From Candidatus Omnitrophota bacterium (GTDB lineage Bacteria > Omnitrophota > Gorgyraeia > Aquiviventales > Aquiviventaceae), in contig JACQRA010000033.1 of NCBI GenBank assembly GCA_016206725.1, positions 1 to 6,074 on the forward strand: a DNA stretch of 6,074 nt, written 5' to 3'. Positions 1 to 4,674 of this stretch are shown here, piece after piece; position 1 is the stretch's first letter; each line of letters opens with the position of its first letter. The notes below the pieces were generated by a model. That model had not been told where the DNA came from. It saw nothing but the letters and a program-made list of their open reading frames with translations, and ran no database searches. Both the position numbers and the translations under genes were made by a program.

Positions 1-1
1 G

Positions 2-121
2 ATCACGGACCGCTCCTACATCATGGCCGAAGGCCGGGTGCTGATTGCCGGCACCGCCCAAGAGCTGATCACCGATCCGAAAGCCCGCGAGATTTATCTG
101 GGCGAAAAATTCAGGATGTAA
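2..121 (+). CDS. lptB: LptB-like LPS export ABC transporter ATPase, C-terminal end (5' truncated)
   Basis: Only the last 39 codons are present; the gene enters from the left edge, in frame 2, and stops with TAA at 119-121. The readable tail begins ITDRSYIMAEGRVL, continues with a GTAQELI segment and ends YLGEKFRM. This is the usual end of an ABC-transporter nucleotide-binding domain just after the H-loop, and the YLGE-F-(R/K)-M/L ending is characteristic of LptB, whose E. coli protein ends in a very similar way. LptB is the cytoplasmic ATPase that powers LptFG-dependent extraction of lipopolysaccharide from the inner membrane toward the Lpt bridge. Walker A, Walker B and signature motifs lie outside the window, so ATPase competence cannot be judged. 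A related ABC ATPase such as a branched-chain amino acid transporter subunit is less likely because of the YLGE end. In many bacteria lptB is followed by rpoN; here trigger factor follows directly on the same strand. Confidence 0.75.
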   Translation: MTDRSYIMAEGRVLIAGTAQELITDPKAREIYLGEKFRM

Positions 122-157
122 GCGATGTTTGGGCGCGCCTCAAAAACACAGACCGCT

Positions 158-161
158 GAGG
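158..161 (+). promoter_or_regulatory. Ribosome binding site supporting the internal tig start
   Basis: GAGG at 158-161 lies 5 bases before ATG 167. A competing AGGA at 113-116, inside the end of lptB, lies 8 bases before ATG 125. Both are plausible on spacing; protein alignment favours the ATG at 167. Confidence 0.45.
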
Positions 162-166
162 GTCCG

Positions 167-1204
167 ATGACGGTGGCGATGAAGCAATCGCAGCCGTGCC
201 AGTACGTCTTCACGATTCACCTCAAGGCCCAGGCGGTCCAGCCGGTGCGCGAGGCCGTGGTGCAAGAGGTCCAACGGGAAGCGACCATCGCCGGCTTTCG
301 CAAAGGGAAAGCTCCGAAGGAGCTCGTGGAACAGCACCACCCGACGGCGATTCGTGATGAGACGGTGCGTCGTCTCACGCGGCACGTCGTGGAACAGGTG
401 ATCAGCGACCACAAGCTCAAGCCGGTGGGGCCCTTCGAGATCATCCACCTGGAATTTGATGAAGCGAAGGGGATGCAGCTTGAAGCGCAGGTGGAGGTAG
501 AACCGGATTTTCCCCTTGGCGACTATCGCCGAATTCCTTTGAAGAAATCCTCGATTGCGGTGGCAGCTGAGGAAGTCGCGCAAGCCCTGAGCCGACTCCA
601 GGAATCGATGGCTCAACTCGTCCCGACCGGACAGGGGGAAGCCAAAGAAAAACGTGTGCCGGCTCTGGATGACGAATTCGCCAAAGATGTAGGATTTGAG
701 AACGTGGAATTGCTCAAGACGCATCTTGAGGCCAAGTTGCGCGAGCAGAACACGACGCAACAGCAACACGAGCTTGAGCAACAACTCTGCGACGCCCTGT
801 TGGCGCGGCATCAGTTTGAGCTGCCCGCGCGACTGGTCAGTCGGCAGACCGAGCGATTGAAACGGGAGTTCCACGCCCGCTTGTTGCTCGCGGGCATGAG
901 TGAGGAGCAGGTGCAGCAGGAAGCGACGAAGTACGAGGAGCAAGTTCGCACGAACGCCTCCCGGCATGTGAAGCTGGCGTTTATCGTGGATCGGATCGCA
1001 GAGAAGGAACGCCTGTCGGTCACCCAGGATGAGATGATGGATCGGCTCTGGAAGCTGGCGACTCGCATGGGAAAGGATCCCACGGAGGTGCGCCGCCTGC
1101 TGGATGCCAAAGGCCTGTGGCCGTCGATTGTGTCCTCGATTCTCCAGGAGAAGACGATCGCGTGGTTGTTGAGCGTTGCGACGGTTGAAAGGAGCGAAGC
1201 ATGA
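167..1204 (+). CDS. tig: Trigger factor lacking the FKBP-type PPIase domain
   Basis: Trigger factor is the ribosome-associated chaperone that meets nascent chains at the exit tunnel. Starting at ATG 167 gives 345 residues. The ribosome-docking loop GFRKGKAP then places its Phe-Arg-Lys at residues 44-46, the same numbering as in E. coli, and the N-terminal strand aligns to E. coli without gaps. Starting at ATG 125 would add 14 unmatched residues. The N-terminal domain covers roughly 1-115. The pre-PPIase linker helix (about 130-150) is followed almost at once by the PALDDEFAKDVG segment (about 165-176), which in canonical proteins comes after the FKBP domain. The C-terminal helical chaperone arms run from about 180 to the end. 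About 90 residues of PPIase domain are therefore missing, explaining 345 residues against the usual 430 or so. The reading frame is open and clean across the junction, so this looks like a stable domain architecture rather than decay. The gene ends in an ATGA overlap with clpP. The tig identification is firm; the start is less so. Confidence 0.9.
   Translation: MTVAMKQSQPCQYVFTIHLKAQAVQPVREAVVQEVQREATIAGFRKGKAPKELVEQHHPTAIRDETVRRLTRHVVEQVISDHKLKPVGPFEIIHLEFDEAKGMQLEAQVEVEPDFPLGDYRRIPLKKSSIAVAAEEVAQALSRLQESMAQLVPTGQGEAKEKRVPALDDEFAKDVGFENVELLKTHLEAKLREQNTTQQQHELEQQLCDALLARHQFELPARLVSRQTERLKREFHARLLLAGMSEEQVQQEATKYEEQVRTNASRHVKLAFIVDRIAEKERLSVTQDEMMDRLWKLATRMGKDPTEVRRLLDAKGLWPSIVSSILQEKTIAWLLSVATVERSEA
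1188..1194 (+). promoter_or_regulatory. Ribosome binding site of clpP
   Basis: AAAGGAG at 1188-1194, inside the last codons of tig, is 6 bases before ATG 1201. A strong site combined with the ATGA overlap suggests that clpP translation is coupled to tig translation. Confidence 0.75.
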
Positions 1205-1812
1205 ACGAACATGGTCAGACGTTAGTCCCGATGGTCGTGGAGCAATCCGCTCGAGGGGAGCGGGCGTATGATATCTACTCACGATTGTTGAAAGACCGCA
1301 TCGTCTTTATCGGTACGCCGGTGGATGACGTGATTTCCAATCTGGTCATTGCGCAACTGTTGTTCCTCCAGATGGAAGACCCGGACAAAGACATCAATGT
1401 CTACATCAATACGCCGGGCGGCTCGGTGACGGCGGGTCTGGCGATTTACGATACGATGCAGTTTGTGAAGCCGTCGGTGGCGACCTATTGCGTGGGGCAG
1501 GCGACGAGCATGGGCGCGTTATTGTTGTGCGCGGGAACCAAAGGCAAGCGCTTCACGCTTCCCAACTCGCGGATTATGATCCACCAACCCTGGGGCGGCG
1601 TCCAAGGGGCGGCGGCCGATATCTCCATCCAGGCCAAAGAGATCTTGCGGCTGCGCGAACGGATCAACGACATCCTCGCCAAGCACACCGGCCAGTCGTT
1701 GGAGAAAATCCAGCAGGACAGCGATCGGGATTACTTCATGTCCGCCGAGGAAGCGAAGACCTATGGCGTCGTCGACGACGTGATTTATCCAGGGCAAAAA
1801 ATCAAGAAGTGA
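1201..1812 (+). CDS. clpP: ATP-dependent Clp protease proteolytic subunit ClpP
   Basis: This is a 203-residue serine peptidase of the S14 family, the usual length. The catalytic triad is visible: Ser103 in GQATSMGA, His128 in MIHQPWGG and Asp177 in SDRDYFMSAEEA. The INTPGGSVTAGLAIYDTM segment at 69-86 contains the oxyanion-hole glycines. ClpP forms two stacked heptameric rings in the cytoplasm that degrade substrates unfolded by ClpX, ClpA or ClpC. The first 20 or so residues resemble the short processed propeptide and axial loop of other ClpPs (VPMVVEQSARGERAYDIYSRLL). It overlaps tig by four bases (ATGA) and probably shares its transcript, as in the common tig-clpP-clpX order. Unusually, clpX does not follow: a 40-bp palindrome and an aminotransferase gene come next, so the ATPase partner must be encoded elsewhere. 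No missing residues or frame damage are seen. Confidence 0.97.
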   Translation: MNEHGQTLVPMVVEQSARGERAYDIYSRLLKDRIVFIGTPVDDVISNLVIAQLLFLQMEDPDKDINVYINTPGGSVTAGLAIYDTMQFVKPSVATYCVGQATSMGALLLCAGTKGKRFTLPNSRIMIHQPWGGVQGAAADISIQAKEILRLRERINDILAKHTGQSLEKIQQDSDRDYFMSAEEAKTYGVVDDVIYPGQKIKK

Positions 1813-1816
1813 AATC

Positions 1817-1856
1817 GGGGACACAAACCACTTTTTAGAAATTGTTTTGTGTCCCC
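1817..1856 (+). repeat. 40-bp imperfect palindrome (REP/MITE-like) between clpP and the aminotransferase gene
   Basis: GGGGACACAAA at 1817-1827 is the exact reverse complement of 1846-1856 (11 of 11). Pairing continues inward through 1829-1830/1843-1844 and 1832-1834/1839-1841, interrupted only by two mismatches, leaving a tetraloop at 1835-1838. The element begins 4 bases after the clpP stop and ends 2 bases before the next gene's ribosome binding site. There is no T-run after the 3' arm, so it is not a standard intrinsic terminator. The GAAATCGGGGACAC lead-in and GTCCCC end resemble the palindromes scattered through many environmental genomes and mobilised by REP-associated IS200-like (Y1) transposases; that comparison is from memory. 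As RNA it would form a stable hairpin between two cistrons. Confidence 0.7.
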
Positions 1857-1858
1857 TC

Positions 1859-1865
1859 GAAAGGA
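1859..1865 (+). promoter_or_regulatory. Ribosome binding site of the aminotransferase gene
   Basis: GAAAGGA at 1859-1865 is 8 bases before ATG 1874, which fixes that ATG as the start rather than the in-frame TTG at 1847, which lies inside the palindrome. Confidence 0.65.
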
Positions 1866-1873
1866 CCAGACCG

Positions 1874-3010
1874 ATGCATAAGCAGTACCTCTTGACGCCG
1901 GGACCGACACCGCTGCCGCCGCAGGTGCAGGAGGCGCTGGGGCGGCCGATCATCCATCATCGCACCGCGGAATATCGCGCGCTGTTCAAACGGGTGCAGC
2001 AGGGGTTGCAAACCGTCGTCCAAACAACCCAGCCGGTCGTCGTCTTCACGAGTTCCGGCACCGGCGCCATGGAAGCCTCGGTGTGCAACCTGCTCTCGCC
2101 GGGCGAGACGGCGGTGGTGATCCTCGGGGGGAAGTTCGCCGAGCGATGGAAGGATCTGTGCGCCGCCTACGAAGTGAAGGTGATCCCGATTTCGGTGAGC
2201 TATGGCGAGGCGGTTGATCCGCAGCAGGTCCGCGAGGCCCTCAAGGCCCATCCGGAAGCCTCAGCCGTGTTCTCCACTTTGTGCGAGACGTCCACCGGCG
2301 TCGTCCACGACATGCAAACGATCGGCTCGATCGTCCGTGAGACCAACGCGGTGCTCGTCGTGGATGCCATCAGCGGGCTCTTAGCCGATGAGTGCCGGAC
2401 CGAAGCCTGGGGGATTGATGCGCTGGTGAGCGGATCGCAAAAAGGCTTGATGTTGCCTCCGGGGTTGGCATTTCTCAGTCTGAGTCCCAAAGCCTGGAAG
2501 CGGGCTGAGGCGGCGAAAAGCCCGCGGTACTACTTTGACATGCGAGCATACAAGAAGGCCCTGGTCGATGACGATACCCCCTATACCTCAAGCGTGTCGT
2601 TGGTGGTGGCACTCGATGCCGCCTTGCAGGCGATCCTCGCCGAGGGGGTTGAGGCGTTCCTGAAGCGCTCGGCGCTACTCGCCAACGCCACCCGCGCCGG
2701 CATTCAAGCCATGGGCCTGAAACTGTTTGCCAAACGGCCCTCTAATGGCGTGACAGCCGTGCGCGCGCCGGAGGGCGTGGATACGAAGAAGCTCGTCAAG
2801 CAGATTCAGGATCGCTATCAGGTCACCTTGGCCGGCGGGCAAGGGGAGATGGCCGGCAAGGTCTTTCGGATCGCGCACATGGGATACATCGGCGCCTTCG
2901 ACCTGCTCGTGGCGCTGGCGAGTGTCGAGTTGAGCCTCATCGAGTTGGGGGCGTCGGTGACACCCGGCCAGGGGCTGAAAGCGTTTCAAGGCCTGATTGG
3001 AGCGCGGTAG
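1874..3010 (+). CDS. Class V PLP-dependent aminotransferase (alanine-glyoxylate / serine-pyruvate / phosphoserine type)
   Basis: This 378-residue protein belongs to the fold-type I, class V aminotransferases. The N-terminal LTPGPTPLPPQV (7-18) is the substrate-site segment of the alanine-glyoxylate/serine-pyruvate group. SSGTGAMEAS (60-69) is the PLP-phosphate binding turn, Asp164 in VVDAISG contacts the cofactor ring, and Lys190 in SGSQKGLMLPPG should form the internal aldimine. Arg332 in FRIAHMGYIGAFDL is the expected carboxylate-binding arginine. It differs from canonical SerC, which has other signatures around the lysine. It sits 2 bases upstream of serA, so the inferred job is transamination of 3-phosphohydroxypyruvate to phosphoserine, replacing SerC; similar aminotransferase-serA pairs occur in, for example, Thermotoga. 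Glyoxylate or hydroxypyruvate transamination remains possible, since substrate cannot be read from sequence alone. Family assignment is firm; substrate is not. Confidence 0.9.
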   Translation: MHKQYLLTPGPTPLPPQVQEALGRPIIHHRTAEYRALFKRVQQGLQTVVQTTQPVVVFTSSGTGAMEASVCNLLSPGETAVVILGGKFAERWKDLCAAYEVKVIPISVSYGEAVDPQQVREALKAHPEASAVFSTLCETSTGVVHDMQTIGSIVRETNAVLVVDAISGLLADECRTEAWGIDALVSGSQKGLMLPPGLAFLSLSPKAWKRAEAAKSPRYYFDMRAYKKALVDDDTPYTSSVSLVVALDAALQAILAEGVEAFLKRSALLANATRAGIQAMGLKLFAKRPSNGVTAVRAPEGVDTKKLVKQIQDRYQVTLAGGQGEMAGKVFRIAHMGYIGAFDLLVALASVELSLIELGASVTPGQGLKAFQGLIGAR

Positions 3011-3012
3011 CC

Positions 3013-4599
3013 ATGGCCATCAACGTGCTGGTTGCTGACCATCTCTCTGACGAAGGGATTCAGATCCTCAAGGCGCAGGACGGCCTGAAGGTCGACGTGA
3101 AAATCGGCCTCAGCCCCAAGGAGCTGGCCGGCATCATCAAACCCTATGAAGGGCTGATCGTCCGCAGTTCGACCAAGGTCACGGCCGAGGTGATCCAGAA
3201 AGCGGATCGGCTCAAGGTGATCGGCCGCGCCGGGGTCGGGTTGGATAACGTGGACGTGGATGCCGCGACCAAGCGCGGGATTATCGTGATGAATGTGCCG
3301 GGCGGCAATACGATCTCAGCCGCCGAACATACGATGAGCTTGCTGCTGGCGCTGGCTCGGCACGTGCCGCGGGCCGATGCGCATCTGCGCGCGGGCAAGT
3401 GGGAGCGGGCCGCCTTCACGGGCACGGAGCTCTTCGGCAAGACGCTCGGGGTGGTTGGGTTGGGGAAGATTGGCTCCGAGGTGGCTAAACGCGCGCAAGC
3501 GTTTGGCATGCGCATTCTGGCGCACGATCCCTTCCTCTCCACCGAGCACGTCCAGCAACTTGAGGCGCAGGTAGTGGGATTCGACGAACTGTTGGAATCC
3601 TCCGACTTTATCACGCTCCACGTGCCGCTGACTTCCCAGACCCGCCACCTCATCGGGCCCAAAGAATTCAAGAAGATGCGCAAGGGGGTTCGGCTCATCA
3701 ACTGCGCGCGGGGCGGCATCATTGACGAAGCCGAACTCGCCAATGCCATCGGAAACGGCACGGTGGCCGGGGCGGCGCTGGACGTCTTCGAGCAAGAACC
3801 GCCCGGTGAGAACCCGCTCTTCAAATTGCCTCAGATCGTCGTGACCCCGCACCTTGGGGCCGCCACCGAAGAAGCCCAATTGAACGTGGCCATTGAAGTC
3901 GCCAAGCAAGTGGCGGATACGCTGCTGGGTCGCGGCATCCGCAATGCCGTCAACATGCCCTCGGTCGATGCCAAGACGCTGCAACTGCTCCAACCCTACA
4001 TCACCTTGGGCGAAAAGATGGGCTCGCTCGCCGCCCAGCTCGTCGGCGCCCAGGTGGCTGAGGTGCGGGTGACGTTTGTGGGCGAGGTGACGCAGCACAA
4101 CACCGCCCCCGTGACCCTCGCGGTGCTGAAGGGCATCTTGGAGCCGATGGTCGGGGAGAGCGTCAACTACGTCAATGCCTCGTTCATCGCCTCGGAGCGG
4201 GGAGTGAAGTTGGTTGAGGCCAAATCCAACCGGTCGGAAGAATTCGCCAACCTCGTGACGGTTGAGGTCATCAGCGACGGCACGCGATTGGAATTGCAAG
4301 GAACGCTCTCGGTTCGTCGGGAACCGCGGATCGTGAAGATCGACCGCTTTGTCGTCGAGGCGGTCCCGACCGGCTACATGCTGGTGATCAAAAACCATGA
4401 CAAGCCGGGACTCATCGGCCATCTGGGAACGGTGTTGGGCGATGCGAAAATCAACATTGCGGGGATGTCGAACGGCCGCGAGAAGCCGGGAGGACTCGCC
4501 GTCACGGTCGTCAACGTGGACCAAGCGGTGTCTCCCAACGTCCTCGCGAAGATCAAGACGTTCAAGCAGATCATTGATGCCAAACTCATCTCCCTCTAA
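3013..4599 (+). CDS. serA: D-3-phosphoglycerate dehydrogenase, long form with ACT domain
   Basis: SerA oxidises 3-phosphoglycerate to 3-phosphohydroxypyruvate with NAD+, the first step of serine synthesis in the cytoplasm. The 528 residues match the long form. A split substrate domain (about 1-98 and 285-315) surrounds the Rossmann domain, with GLGKIG at 149-154 and the NAD-ribose Asp172 in AHDP. The D-2-hydroxyacid dehydrogenase catalytic set is present: Arg233 in NCARGG, Glu262 in QEPP and His280 in TPHLGAAT. An intervening ASB domain spans about 320-445. The C-terminal ACT domain (about 450-528) carries NHDKPGLIGHLGTVLG, the usual effector-binding strand-turn-helix, so feedback inhibition by serine is likely though not provable here. 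The start ATG follows the aminotransferase stop by 2 bases, with GGAG at 2999-3002 inside the upstream gene, so the two are almost certainly co-transcribed. No phosphoserine phosphatase gene is in the window. Confidence 0.96.
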   Translation: MAINVLVADHLSDEGIQILKAQDGLKVDVKIGLSPKELAGIIKPYEGLIVRSSTKVTAEVIQKADRLKVIGRAGVGLDNVDVDAATKRGIIVMNVPGGNTISAAEHTMSLLLALARHVPRADAHLRAGKWERAAFTGTELFGKTLGVVGLGKIGSEVAKRAQAFGMRILAHDPFLSTEHVQQLEAQVVGFDELLESSDFITLHVPLTSQTRHLIGPKEFKKMRKGVRLINCARGGIIDEAELANAIGNGTVAGAALDVFEQEPPGENPLFKLPQIVVTPHLGAATEEAQLNVAIEVAKQVADTLLGRGIRNAVNMPSVDAKTLQLLQPYITLGEKMGSLAAQLVGAQVAEVRVTFVGEVTQHNTAPVTLAVLKGILEPMVGESVNYVNASFIASERGVKLVEAKSNRSEEFANLVTVEVISDGTRLELQGTLSVRREPRIVKIDRFVVEAVPTGYMLVIKNHDKPGLIGHLGTVLGDAKINIAGMSNGREKPGGLAVTVVNVDQAVSPNVLAKIKTFKQIIDAKLISL

Positions 4600-4606
4600 G
4601 CAACAG

Positions 4607-4669
4607 TCTCGTATCTCGTATCTCGTATCTCGTATCTCGCGAGATACGTTTCACGAAACACGCTTCACG
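4607..4669 (+). repeat. Nine heptamer-phased repeat units in the serA-purA gap
   Basis: Sixty-three bases fall into exactly nine 7-base registers. The first four are identical TCTCGTA (4607-4634). They are followed by TCTCGCG and then AGATACG, TTTCACG, AAACACG and CTTCACG, the last four sharing an ACG end. The array fills most of the 75-base gap after the serA stop and ends 5 bases before the purA ATG. No ribosome binding site, promoter or T-run terminator is seen in the gap. Confidence 0.85.
4631..4648 (+). repeat. 18-bp perfect palindrome within the heptamer array
   Basis: CGTATCTCG at 4631-4639 is followed directly by its reverse complement CGAGATACG at 4640-4648. The right half can pair equally well with any of the four upstream TCTCGTA-containing units, so alternative hairpins or cruciforms are possible. 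It could be a protein-binding operator or an RNA hairpin, but with no T-run after it an intrinsic terminator is unlikely. Confidence 0.8.
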
Positions 4670-4674
4670 CGCCT

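Noticed and set aside
140..1282. Long 380-codon open frame on the minus strand opposite tig
   Set aside because: It is antisense to a well-supported gene, its translation is Arg/His/Leu-rich with no recognisable domain, and such frames are common opposite GC-rich genes.
1817..1856. Intrinsic terminator after clpP
   Set aside because: The stem is long, but no T-run follows the 3' arm; the sequence after it is TCGAAAGGA, a ribosome binding region.
1847..1873. Upstream TTG start adding nine residues to the aminotransferase
   Set aside because: The TTG lies inside the palindrome, and the ATG at 1874 has a good ribosome binding site and gives the conserved LTPGPTPLP segment at the usual distance from the N-terminus.
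3316..4524. Long 402-codon open frame on the minus strand opposite serA
   Set aside because: Same pattern: full overlap with serA, low-complexity composition rich in His/Arg/Gly, no family motif and no ribosome binding context.
4607..4669. CRISPR array
   Set aside because: Units are 7 bases with no unique spacers, far from the 25-40 base repeat and spacer pattern of CRISPR.
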